DNA of 64,000 bases. It comes from Antedon mediterranea. Its lineage: Eukaryota > Echinodermata > Crinoidea > Comatulida > Antedonidae. Position numbers and translations under genes: made by a program. A model generated the notes under the pieces. That model ran no database searches and was not told where the DNA came from. It saw only the letters and a list, made by a program, of their open reading frames with translations. The stretch lies in the NCBI RefSeq assembly GCF_964355755.1, contig NC_092675.1:17497312-17561311 (forward strand), read 5' to 3'. This document shows, in pieces, positions 32,380-44,300 of this stretch. Position 1 is the stretch's first letter; each line of letters begins with the position of its first letter.

Positions 32380-32640
32380 ATTATGCTCTTATACCGCACA
32401 CCATTATCTTATACTCATTCCTAATGCTCTTATGTGCATAACTAATGCTCTTATACTCATTCTTAATGCTCTTATACTCTTTCTTAATGCTCTTATACTC
32501 TTTCTTAATGCTCTTATACTCTTTCTTATGCTCTTATAATCTTTCTTAATGTTTTTATACTCTTTCTTAAAGCTCAAATACTCTTTCGTCATGCTCTTAT
32601 GTGACTTTCCATGCTCTTATACTCTTTCGTCATTCTAAAT
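32380..32640 (+). repeat. ATGCTCTTAT minisatellite
   Basis: About a dozen imperfect copies of a roughly 21-base unit containing ATGCTCTTATACTC. Single units also occur beyond the LINE at about 34,169 and 34,662, showing the array predates the LINE insertion. Open frames through it (KSIRALR repeats on the minus strand) are by-products. Confidence 0.8.
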
Positions 32641-34160
32641 TATAATAATAATAATAATAATAAATACTTTATTTTAACACGGAAAAGCTTGTGTCACCAT
32701 AAAGGTGTTCTTCTACAAGGCCGTGATCAACTAACAGTAGTACATTACACATTTAAAAATAACAAATTTTTAAAAATAACAAATTTTAAAAATAACAAAT
32801 TAGAGAACAAAAATATATGAACAGAAACCTTAATTACATTTGTGATAAGAGTACAAAATAAATAATAAATCACACCAATAATTTTTTGAAAGTATTTAAA
32901 TTTGTGGCATTTTGCATTGTTTTTTTTTAGAGTATTCCATAAACTAGCACCATGATATGAAAAACTTTTTTTTTTATATTCTGTTTTGGGTTTATTCAAT
33001 TTTAATCCCGATTTTAATACATCCTTTGATCTTGTATTGTATGTGTCTAGTTTGGGTGTAAATAGTTCGTTTAGATATGGTGGTGCTTGATTATGGAATA
33101 TTTTATATAACATTTTGGCTTCATTATTATGTAGTTGAGTATTAAGATTTATCCAGTTTAAGTTTTGCAGGGCTTGTGTACTTGAGTCGTATTTCCTTGT
33201 TTTTGTAATAATTTTGGCTGCTCTGTTTTGTAGCATTTGTAGTTTATTAGTATTTTTTTTATTTGATCTGCCCCACACAATATTACAATAGTTAAACTGT
33301 GGAGAGATAATACTATTATACATTAAGCAAGATACATGTTTTGGGACGAGATTTGAAGATTTTTTTAAGTAGTACAAGCCTGGCAATACTTTACTTTTAA
33401 CATTATCTATTTGTTTATCCCACAGTAAATATTCATCAATAACAACACCTAGATGTTTACAGCTTTTTACTCTTTGTAGCCGAACATTGTCTATGTTTAA
33501 ATTTAGATCAATGTTTGCTAATTTTGCAAGCCTTTGTTGTGTTCCTATAAACATACACTGAGTTTTATTTACATTTAGACTAAGCTTGTTACTTGCTAGC
33601 CATGATTTGATTTTTTTTAAATCTTCATTAATTTTTGCAAGTACTTCATTTATATCAGAAAGATGCAAAGTAAAGAGCTGTATCATCTGCATACATACTA
33701 ATCTGTACACTATTTACATGCTTTGGTAGATCATTTACATAAAGTATAAATAAGAGTGGTCCCAAAATTGATCCTTGGGGGATTCCACAATTACTATAGC
33801 ATTTATCTGATCGGACACCATTTACTTGTGTTAAGTGCGTACGATCACAAAGATAGTCTTTAAACCAATTTATAACATCTAAGTTAAATGATTTAAGCTT
33901 GTCTATAAGTATGGTATGGTCTACCGTGTCGAAAGCTTTTTTCAGATCAAGCATGACTAAACCTATATACTTCCCACAATCAATATCATTTATCCAATCT
34001 TCTGTAATGTTTAATAATGAAGATACAGTAGAGAAATTAGGACGAAATCCTGATTGGTAAGCATAAATCATATTTTTTGAGTTAATAAATTGATAGACCT
34101 GATCAAATACAACCCTCGCGATAATTTTAGAAAGAATTATTATTATTATTATTTTAGAAA
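32636..34160 (-). mobile_element. 5'-truncated LINE inserted in the foldback element
   Basis: The minus strand reads from within the reverse transcriptase: YQSGFRPNFSTVSSLL, DLKKAFDTVDHTIL, IPQGSILGPLLFILYVNDL and SMYADDTALYFAS. After a frameshift near 33,665 it continues INEVLAKINEDLKKIKSWLA to the C-terminal YHGASLWNTLK block at 32,920. The 3' end is a (TAA)n run seen at 32,641-32,664. The 5' end is truncated next to an ATT-repeat at about 34,138-34,153. Jockey/CR1-like; a different family from the LINE at 9.6-13.9 kb. Inactive. Confidence 0.85.
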
Positions 34161-34300
34161 GAATTATGCGACGTATCATGCTCTTATGAGGTAACTAAAA
34201 ATCCATCGACACATTCTCGACGCACGTGGCGCACTACTTCAAATGTAAAATAATCGACGGCTGTACAAATAAGTCTAGGAAAGTTACAATTATCTTAATT

Positions 34301-34586
34301 ATCTGGTGGCCGCCAGATAATTAATTGGCGGCCGCCAGATAATTAAGTGGCGGCCGCCAGATAGTTAAGTGGCGGCCGCCAGATAATTAAGTGGCGGCCG
34401 CCAGATAATTAAGTGGCGGCCGCCAGATAATTAAGTGGCGGCCGCCAGATAATTAAGTGGCGGCCGCCAGATAATTAAGTGGCGGCCGCCAGATAATTAA
34501 GTGGCGGCCGCCAGATAATTAAGTGGCGGCCGCCAGATAATTAAGTGGCGGCCGCCTGAGATAATTAAGTGGCGGCCGCCAGATAA
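34301..34586 (-). repeat. Right arm array: 12 full units plus a partial, inverted
   Basis: Reverse-complement units of the left array. Twelve near-identical copies run from 34,321, preceded by a degenerate partial at 34,301-34,320 with one CpG lost (GGTGGCCGCC). The unit at 34,541 has a 2-base insertion. Copy number equals that of the left arm. Confidence 0.95.
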
Positions 34587-34924
34587 CAGCATTTAAAATA
34601 TAGTTAACTTGTGGCCCGAACGGGCTTCCGTATGCATGGTCTAACTCTTATAATTATTTTTTACCTCCATGCTCTTATCTTAAAATTAGCTACACTATTT
34701 ACAACCACCCATCAGACACTAGAGGGTGACAAAAAATATTATACCAGTTTGTTTTTGGTATTTAGATTTTTCACACTGCTGCTTTAGTCAGCTGTGTCCC
34801 AAGAGGACTACTCATTCAGAAGCTATAAAGCAAGCAGCAGTTATAGTTCTAGAAGCCGACGTTTTTGATAATTTGTAAACTACTGTAGAACTGGTCAGGG
34901 TGTCTAGAAAACTCAGATCTCGGA

Positions 34925-35946
34925 TATATCTGAGTTTTCTAGATCTAGAAATACTGTAGTATACTTACCATATACCATATTACTGGAAAACTCAGATGTC
35001 TGAGTTTTCTACTGTAGATCTAGAAAACTCAGATATAAAGATCTGAGGTTTCTAGTTCCAAAATTGAAATAGAAAACCCAGATCATCAATGGATAGTTCC
35101 ATTATTAATATTATCAGAGGGTAGCTTGTTTGAAATACTACAGTATTATACGTTTTCTTACTAATAATAATAATTATTGAATGTAACTTGTAGTTAACGG
35201 CCTATGTTGAATCATAAAGAAATACAGTATACGCCTTTTAAAATGTAGGCTTAGCATTTAGGCCTAGCTAAGCAAACTCAATTCAATTGGCTCAGCGTAT
35301 TGGCGCTATTGTGATGTATTGCGAAGATTAGGCCTGGCCCGGGTACTAGGCTAGAAATGGTACCCAAAACCCAAACTCGTACCCAAAATAACTCTAAAGC
35401 CTGGTTTCCATAAAATCGCTACACGACAGAGCGTAGCGATTCTATGGAAACGCTACAGTTTATCGGGGATCTAGAGTACGCGTATACGATTCATCGCCGA
35501 CAAAATCGGCAAAGTTGAACATGGTTGAACTTTGCCGATTTGACTGCGATGAATCGGGGAGCCTTCCCGATTGCGTCGGCGACATCTGCGTGTGTAGCGA
35601 TTTTAATGGAAACGCTGTAGCGATTTTAATGGAAACCAGGCTTTACCTATTCCCAACTTGTACAATACCTAATTTGTAAGCCTACATTTTAACAGTAACA
35701 TGCACTGTATTTTCTTTATGATTTAAGGCGTAGGCCGCTTCTACATGTTACAATATTAGTAAGAAAACGTACACAGTAATCAGTTTCAATAATACTCTAG
35801 TATTTCAAATGACCTACCTTCTGATTAATAATGGAATGATCCAAATGACATACCAACCAATCATATGATGATCTGAGTTTTCTAGTTCCAGAATGGAACT
35901 AGAAAACTCAGATATGTGACTTTTCTAGATCTAGAAAAGTCAGATA
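34925..35946. mobile_element. Long-TIR element with internal nested MITE
   Basis: Left arm 34,925-35,263 and right arm about 35,672-35,946 are diverged inverted copies of about 270-330 bases. Shared blocks include CTGAGTTTTCTAG, GAAAACCCAGATCATC, CATTATTAAT, TGAAATACT, ACGTTTTCTTACTAAT and AATGTAGGCTTA. The outer part is built from many short CTAGAAAACTCAGAT palindromes. The loop holds another inverted-repeat element (35,396-35,644). Non-coding. Confidence 0.7.
35396..35644. mobile_element. Nested palindromic MITE
   Basis: It begins AAAGCCTGGTTTCCAT and ends with the exact complement. TTAATGGAAACGC is repeated near the right end. The centre forms a strong hairpin (CGGCAAAGTTGAAC, ATG, then its complement) flanked by further inverted CGATTCATCGC. 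No target duplication is certain. Confidence 0.78.
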
Positions 35947-35999
35947 TATACAAAATACAAATACAAAAGATATTCACTTTAACTTTAACACTTTAAAAA

Positions 36000-37575
36000 A
36001 ATAATATTTATTTACGTATAAAAAGAGAAAATGAACATTTAATTATAACCCAAAAACCATTGTCTGACAATTTAAGTATTTTTTGCTTTAGATTACAATT
36101 TTTTCAGGTAAATAATTGTTTGGTTAACGTGAATAACTGTTATGTGACAATAAAATGACACATTCAAAAACAAATTTGAAATAAAAATATTTTTCAGGGG
36201 GACAATATATCTTTAAAACTGTTACGTCAATAAGCGAGCAGCGTTTTTTGTTAGAAATATTTCTTGTTTATTTTGTTTATGGTTTTTTTTGGTTATTTTC
36301 AGTTGTTTTTCGGTAATTACTGTAGACTGACCGGAAAATATTTTAAACTACTGTAGTTAGACAAAGAAGTAGTAACATATAGGCCTACTGTAGTTAGTGC
36401 TGCTATTTAGGCTACCTCCTATGATCGGTTTATGAAGAGATCACGTTTTATTTCGGTCGGGCGAAATATCGTATACTTACATTTTAATGTATGTTTATCC
36501 TATACTTAGTGTTTTGATTTTACAGATTTCAATGAAGTAATGCGCTTTTTTGAAAATCATAAAAAAAATTAGTTCCTAAAAAGATTACCACTGATTTAAA
36601 GTTTTGAAAATGTTAATTTAATATGATTTTAAAATTAGTTACCATAGCCTGATTATTATTACGAATCTCGTTCCCTACACAAACAAACTCATATAATGAG
36701 GCTATAAGTTATAGTACATAGTAGGCCTCTTTTGAAGCGGTTTTCTGTATTCTAGAATTAAAATCAACATGTTTTGACTTTTCAATAATAACGTAGGCTA
36801 CATTAGTTTTTGACACACGCGACGGCGATACAGTAATAGCGATAAATGAAGCATAAAGAAAATGTTAAGCGGTTGATCAATGTTTTCGCGATAAAAAAAA
36901 TCGTAATGCAATTTTTCCGTACATTTAGCAAACGGAAGTTAGGATACGGTACCGTATCTTTAGCCATGGCGCGTTACATAAAATATTTTATAGGGAACAT
37001 AGGCTTTGTCTGTGTCTTATTTACTTCCGTCAAGGAGGTATATGTAATCGGTAGCGTGTGTTTGTTTGTTAGCAGGATTACTTAAAAGGGAATTACAAGA
37101 TCTTTAACCAAAATGAATATACAGATAGATATGTGGTCAAGGACTATTCCATTACATTTTGGGACCATGGTTCCAATTCTGGACCACTTTTTAGTTTACT
37201 TTTCAGACCTGCTCGTGTTAAAAGATAGGACAGAAGCCGGCGAGCAGTCTTAACGTAACATTAACAAGTGAACTGAAATTGAATTTTCTCCACAACTACT
37301 TGTCCAAAAAACTTCATTTTTGTACAATGAGGCAAGAGTTATAATTTGTGATTTGTAATTTTAAAACATAATTTGATTTTAATGTGCCAAGTTTTTTGAT
37401 GCGAGTAGTTTAAAACATCTATTTCTTTTCAAATCCCCTCGTTTGATTTTCGCGTTGCTGTTCTATTGTTAATCAACTGAAGCTATTGTTACATAACCAT
37501 TACACCAAACTCGCATACACATGCTTGTAGTGAAATTAGCCTAAATCAGAAACAGCATTAAGACACATACAAATA

Positions 37576-37606
<31 letters not shown>

Positions 37607-38200
37607 TTCGGAGAAATCTTTGTAGGAGAATTAATAAAGAACAAATAAAAACAAAATACAGTTACATTTTCTAGAAATAATAGATAATAATTGAGAAAAA
37701 GGGTACCCCACTGGAAGCTTTCTAGTTTTATATGCAACAAATTACGTATAAACAATTTATTTATAAACAATAACATTCATCCTGCATTTTACTATTAGTA
37801 TTGCAATAAACATTTGATTTAATAATAAGACCGGATAAAGCTATCCCAGCACTATTCAATATAAATTGCATCATGTTTCAAATCGTCGTTAAAAATTAGA
37901 ACATGTATTCGATCAAGATTGTTTTATAACCAAAACGGTTTGAAAGGAATTTCTTCAGTAAACTGATCATTATGCGGTTGATTAAAAGGCTACTCACAAT
38001 TCTGTTAATTATACTTCATCGATCAAAGATGTCTTCCATATCATGAAAAGGCTGTATATGTGTTTTCGATCTAATTAAACTACATTTTATGTTAAAATAA
38101 CTAGGCTATGTGTGCTTATTGCAATAATGTTAATACATCACAACATTGTGCATGTGTAAAGAACAAAACTGAGATTTTTTAGACAAGTAGTGTTTTAAAA
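36000..38200. other. Intergenic upstream of HENMT1
   Basis: No gene recognised. A fragment ending GGGGGACAATATATCTTTAA at about 36,100-36,218 resembles the end of the TTAA-type MITEs and is partly shared with 50,285-50,395. At 37,240-37,300 a block with GAGCAGTCTTAACGTAAC matches 265-300. A (TA)n tract lies at 37,570-37,600. The 36,846-37,085 open frame has no similarity I can see. Confidence 0.45.
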
Positions 38201-38300
38201 CATGTTGACGGAAAGAAAGAAAAAACTGAACAGAACCCAGTCAGCTGAACTGGGAAATAACCATATAATTCTTGGTTTTATAGTAAGTTGCGGGAAAAAG

Positions 38301-41300
38301 ATGGCTAATGCACAAATTGTGTTGCAGAAAGAGGCAGCAGACTCAAAGACAAACGAGGATTACCATGGGGATGTGACATTCTCACCTTTTCTGTACCAGC
38401 AAAGACATTCAGCAGTTCTTGAGGTTATCAGAAAGCTACAACCTACAAAAGTATTTGTTTCACTTCATCTATTTTATAGTGTTGCCATGCCAATAGTATA
38501 ATTTCCCAGTTATCTGTAATCTAATATTCTTCCCACATCTTATAACAAATTAAGAATATTGCTTCTTGAATTATGAGAAGATAAGCCTACAGTGATCCTT
38601 TTTGATGTAGTCTGGGCTCCATACGGAGTTTTGTCTTAATATTAGTAAAAATATAAATATTTTTGCACATATGGCGTTTCATAGGTGTATTACTTGTGTT
38701 TGGATACTCCGTCTGGGGAAACACTCACAAAATTCTTGGTGCATAGATTATCCAGTTGACTAGTTTCAGCCGCATGCGATTGGCTACTCACTCGTACGCG
38801 GTTTTAATATTCATATTTTAGAATTTCAAAGACTCGCAACAACTAAGATGATGCGCATGCGCTATGTTACGTTTAGACAATGTGTGGAGACGTACACACG
38901 TGTGTACTTTTGTACATTGATGAAAGATTTTATGTGCCTAGTATAGTCTGGTAAACATTTGATGGGAAAACTCTTCTTGATAATGGCATATTCAACACGC
39001 ATACGAGAAGTGTGTTGTATAACACCAAAGAGATTCCGTGTAAAGAGATTTTAATTGTGAAAAAGGCTACTTGGTTGAATCCTACAATTTTGTGGATGGT
39101 ATTGTTTTGACCTCTCGTTAAATAAAAGTATGTGCTGTGAAAATTTTGACCAAATCTAGTATATAATTGTGCTTTTGTTTGCATATTTTAACTGATAACA
39201 CTAACATATATTTCAAAAGCAGATTTAAAAAATCAATAACTGAAGAAACCAACTTTGGATTATGAACTATGGTATAACATGGTATTATTAGGTTATATGC
39301 ATGATACGCATATAACCTCTTGATTCTGTCAGAATCTTTATTTATTTCTTTATTAGGTTATATGCATGATATGCATATAACCTCTTGATTCTGTCAAAAT
39401 CTTTATTTATTTATTTATTTATTTATTTATTCTTTCCTTAGCACTATTTGTCCGTGAATTATCTTGGCATCAGTTTCATCTATCTAAGTCAATTTTTCAG
39501 AATATATTCCTTATGGCCAGGAATCGATGTGGTTATGTTTTCACGATGCGCAATCAAAAATTACGCGGTCTACGCGCGATTCAACGAAATCACGTTTGTA
39601 ATCATATCTTCACAAACATGAATCACTTTTAAACAAAATTTGGTACTCATAAATTTCAGGTCATATTTCATCATATGGCAATACAATTACGTGCGTAGCG
39701 CATATAACGCATGCGTACGCGCGCTTAAAATGTTCAAAATTGTCAGAATTTATTTTCGATGAAATAAGAGTACGTTTCAGGCAATTTTAAGCGTTTAAAA
39801 AATTGCCATGAGTGCGAAGATTTTTGCACGCGCACTGCGCGTCAAACGTTAATGCGCACTGTTTGTGTTCGATTACTGTTGTATAACCTTTCTTTAATAA
39901 TATCATCATATTTTATTCACTTTTCAACGCGAAACAGCGTTATACGAGCACGTCAAAAGTGACGGGCTACGCACGTGTAAGTTAACAAAATGGTGAAAAT
40001 ATGCTAAATTTTAAAATTAATATATATCGTTAGAATGCTCGGGAACACCTATTTTTTATTTAATTTTCTTGAAGTGTATGTATCATATGTATGATTTATT
40101 ATGAAATTAGAAAAACAAAAGTTGATTAAGTCATCATTAATGGCATATTAATTAATTTCGACAATCAAACAAATTATAACATTTTCTTAGGCCAAAATAA
40201 CAAACTTAACGTTAACTTTCTTCCTTAAGAAGTTCATATATTAAAGTTAAAAGTATATAGTTTGACAGTGCATCATTTTTTTTAATTTTTAAAGATGTCA
40301 TCATAGTAAAACATTATAATTCATTGCGGTATGTAATAATCTATCTGCACCAAAGTGGTTACTGCATAGTAAATACACGGAGGAATCTTTCCATAAATTT
40401 TAGTCAGTTGTGTATGGCTCGGTGGTCTTTGCTCGTGTCTATAGCATTCAAGTACCGAGATCGAGTCTCACCTTGGGAAACGAAACAAAATAAGTTTTTT
40501 TTTATTATCCGTATTGTTTGTTCAAATTTATTTCTTAGTGTATAGATTATACACATGATTTATAATGAAATCTAGATAAAAATTAACTTATGTCTTTATT
40601 ATTATGTAACAACAAATGTGGTTTATGACATTATACGCATATGGATCTTTGATCGGATTGTGATACCGGCTATGGTGTTCGCGTTAGCAAGGTCCTATCA
40701 TATATTATAAATAATTAAAGATTCTGAGAAAATCAATCAATCAATTTATATATTTTAAAAATCAATTATCTTTATTTAAATCAATGCATATAACCTATAA
40801 TTCGTCATAGTGACGAATTAAATCTAGTTTATTTATTTATTCTTTCCTTAGCACTATTTGTCCGTCAATTATCTTGATATCAGTTTCATCTAACTAAGTC
40901 AATTTTTCAGAGTATATTCCTTATGGCCAGGAATCGATGTGGTTATATTTTCACGGTGCGTAATCAAAAATTACGTGGTCTACGCGCGATTTTACGAAAT
41001 CACGTTTGTAATCATATCTTCACAAGCATGAATCACAATTAAACAAAATTTGATACTCATAAATTTCAGGTCATATTTCATCATATGGCAATAAAATTAC
41101 GTGCGTAGCGCATATAACGCTTGCGTACGCGCGCTTAAAATGTTCAAAATTGTCAAAATTTATTTTCGATGAAATTAGAGTACGTTTCAGGCAATTTTAA
41201 GCGTTTAAAAAATTGCCATGAGTGCGCAGATTAACGTTAATACGCACTCTTTTTGCCCGATTTCTGTTTTACAATCTTTCTTTAATAATATCATCATATT

Positions 41301-44300
41301 TGATTCAGGTTTCAACTCGAAATTGCGTTATACGAGCACGTCAAAAGTGACTGGCTACGCACGTATAAGTTAACAAAATTTAAAATTAATATATATCATC
41401 AGAATGCAGGGGAACACCTATTTTTTATTTCATTTTCTTGAAGTGTATGTATCATATGTATGATTTATTATCAAATTAAGAGAACAAAAGTTGATTAAGT
41501 CATCATTAATTGCATATTAAATTTAAAAAAAATAATTTCGACAATCAAACAAATTATGACATTTTCTTAGGCCAAAATAACAAACTTAACATTAACTTTC
41601 TTCCTTCAAAAGTTCATATATTAAAGTTAAAAGTATGTAGTTTGACAGTGCATCATTTGTTTACATTTTAAAGATGTCATCATAGTAAAAAATTATAATT
41701 CATTTCGGTATGTAATAATCTATTTGCATCAAAGTGGTTACTGCATAGTAAATACACGGAGGAATTTTTCTACAACTTTTAGTCAGTTGTGTATGGCTCG
41801 ATGGTCTGTGCTCGTGTCTATGGCATTCAAGGTACCGAGATCGAGTCTCACCTTGGGAAACGAAATAAGATTTTTTTTTATTATCCGTATTGTTTGTTCA
41901 AATTTATTTCTTAGTGTATAGATTATACACATGATTTATAATGAAATCTAGATAAAAATTAACTTATGTCTTTATTATTATGTAACAACAAATGTGGTTT
42001 ATGACATTATACGCATATGGATCTTTGATCGGATTGTGATACCGGCTATGGTGTTCGCGTTAGCAAGGTCCTATCATATATTATAAATAATTAAAGATTC
42101 TGAGAAAATCAATCAATCAATAAATCTTTTAAAAATCAATTATCTTTATTTAAAAATCAATGCATATAACCTATAATTCGTCATAGTGACGAATTAAATC
42201 TAGTTTAATGTATAACTGCAAAGTTTTTGCAGGGTTGAATTAAGGCATGTTCAAATTTAGGGTGTTGTTTAAACACAGACATAATTTCTTAGTGGTTCAT
42301 GATAGTAGATATTGCATTTAATGATTGAATATAAAGTTTAAATAAATAATACATTAAATGTCTAAACAGTTACAGTTTTTAAATCAATACTATATTTTTC
42401 ATACAATATATAGGTGATAGACATGGGATGTGGAGAATGCCAATTACTCAGAAAGATAAAGCAGGAGACCATGATTGAACATCTTATTGGTGTTGATGTT
42501 GATGTCAGTTGTTTAGAATGTAGTAAGTTTATCATCAAGCCTTTGATATCTGACCACCTAATGCCAGTCCGAGAAAAACCTATGGTTGTACAGCTGTATG
42601 AGGGCAGTGTTGCTGATTATGATGACAGACTTAGTGGTGCTGATCTTTTTGCATTTGTTGAAGTGTTAGTATGACTGATCCTTAGCATTATACCTATGTA
42701 CAGTACATTTGTGACACAATGTCAGATTTGTTATCATTTTCTTTAGTCCCTAATATCACTAATGTTACTAAGTTATCATAATGGCCAGATAATTGAGAAT
42801 AAAATATATATTTTTATATTAGCTTAATTCGGTATAAAGAGGTATTCTATATACAGTATCAATATAACTACTAGTATATTTCCTTTTACTGCTAAAAAGT
42901 ATAGTAAATTACAATAAATACATTAGTGTAAACATTTGTGACAATGTAAGTGGGTCTTAAGTTTAATTTGTAGATGCCACCAGGAAACAGGAAACCCCTT
43001 AATATAAAGACTTCAGATGTAAGGAAGCTGATGAAGGAATATTTAAAATAACAATAATTAACACACTATTCAACATATAAATTACTTATAACCTAATTAA
43101 GATTAATTATCACATTGGTACTTTCCCAGACAGACTTCCTTTATTTGTACCAAATTCCCTACAGAAAAACAACATTTACACAAATTATGTCACCAATATG
43201 GTGAAAAAAAGAGAAAAATGTTGGGCCAATGCAAGATCCTTGGTGAACTTCAGTTTTCAAATAACGAAAATATATTGGTATATTATCTTTATTTCCATAC
43301 AACATAAAAAATTGAATACGATATAGAAAATATAAGTGCCATAGCAACAAATAAGATGAATTGGGGCACTCATTTACAATGGTTAAAAAATATAAAAATC
43401 ATACATAAAAAAATTGTAAAAGAATAATATTAATATTGACTTTCTTCATTATGTGTGAGCCAACACGGCATGAAAGGCAGCACAAGAACCAGGGCCATGC
43501 CCCCAACTACCCCAGACGTGGCAACTTCCAGATGTCAAGAATATTACTGAGAGAAAATATGGAAAATCTGAATACTTATTTAAAATCTTAATGTTCTTAT
43601 TTCTTCAAGATATGACTTGAACCAATTAACAATAATTAACAATATTATAGCATTGTGTTTCTAATGTAGTCTTAATTTTAATTATGGATATACATTTGAA
43701 CATACAGTTTTTGTATATGTAAATAGTTCATTTACTTATAAATGTAAAATCAATCTAAAATTTATTTTGATTACTTGTCAATTCACTATTTTTGTCTCTA
43801 AAGGATAGAACATCTTAACCCAGAAGTATTGCAGAAAGTTCCAGAAACCATTTTTGCTTCAATGAAACCAAACTGTGTTATTATTACAACTCCAAATTCA
43901 GAGTTTAATGAGCTTTTCAAAGATTTTAAAGGATTTAGACATTGGGATCATAAATTTGAATGGACACGACAGGAGTTCCAATCTTGGTTAGTATCAATCA
44001 ACAAATCATTAAGTTATCATTCATCAGGGGCAGATCCAGCCTGTTGAAATAGCCAAGACCAGAAACCAAGTACTTTTTTAATTTTGGATAAATGACACCC
44101 CTAGATGGTCGGAATTTGTGCACTCGCACATAAAATTCATGATAAATGGCACCTCTAATTGGCCACAGCAATCAGCGATCGTATTCTTTTTTGCGTTAAA
44201 TGCATACCATATTTGTAGCTTATATAGATGCATGCTGGAAGATGCACTCAGCCAATTGGTAATTTAAAATATTTACTACAATTAAATTCAATAATTCTGT

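Larger units (their letters stand above)
31934..34635. mobile_element. Foldback element with satellite-like inverted arms, split by a LINE
   Basis: Both outer ends begin with GCATA, CGGAAGCCCGTTCGGGCC and CACAAGTTA, in inverted orientation. Inside each end is an array of 22-bp units carrying the 10-bp palindrome GGCGGCCGCC. The left array reads TTATCT-core-ACTTAA, and the right array is its reverse complement. The middle has an ATGCTCTTAT-type minisatellite into which a 1.5 kb LINE has inserted. Without the LINE the element would be about 1.2 kb. The plan resembles Foldback elements: long inverted arms built of tandem repeats. No transposase is visible. Confidence 0.8.

Noticed and set aside
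32404-32592. Minus-strand open frame with KSIRALR repeats
   Set aside because: It is the translation of the ATGCTCTTAT minisatellite; no start context or family similarity.
31990-34586. CRISPR-like array
   Set aside because: Units are head-to-tail with no spacers, internally palindromic, and the DNA is eukaryotic.
36846-37085. 79-codon plus-strand open frame
   Set aside because: No recognisable motif or exon structure; likely chance.
38202-38300. Upstream ATG of HENMT1 at 38,202
   Set aside because: The 33-residue extension lacks family similarity, and the length with 38,301 is closer to known HENMT1 proteins. It remains possible.
40411-41860. Two functional tRNA genes
   Set aside because: Promoter-like boxes exist, but the arms do not form a cloverleaf and both are inside a larger repeat.
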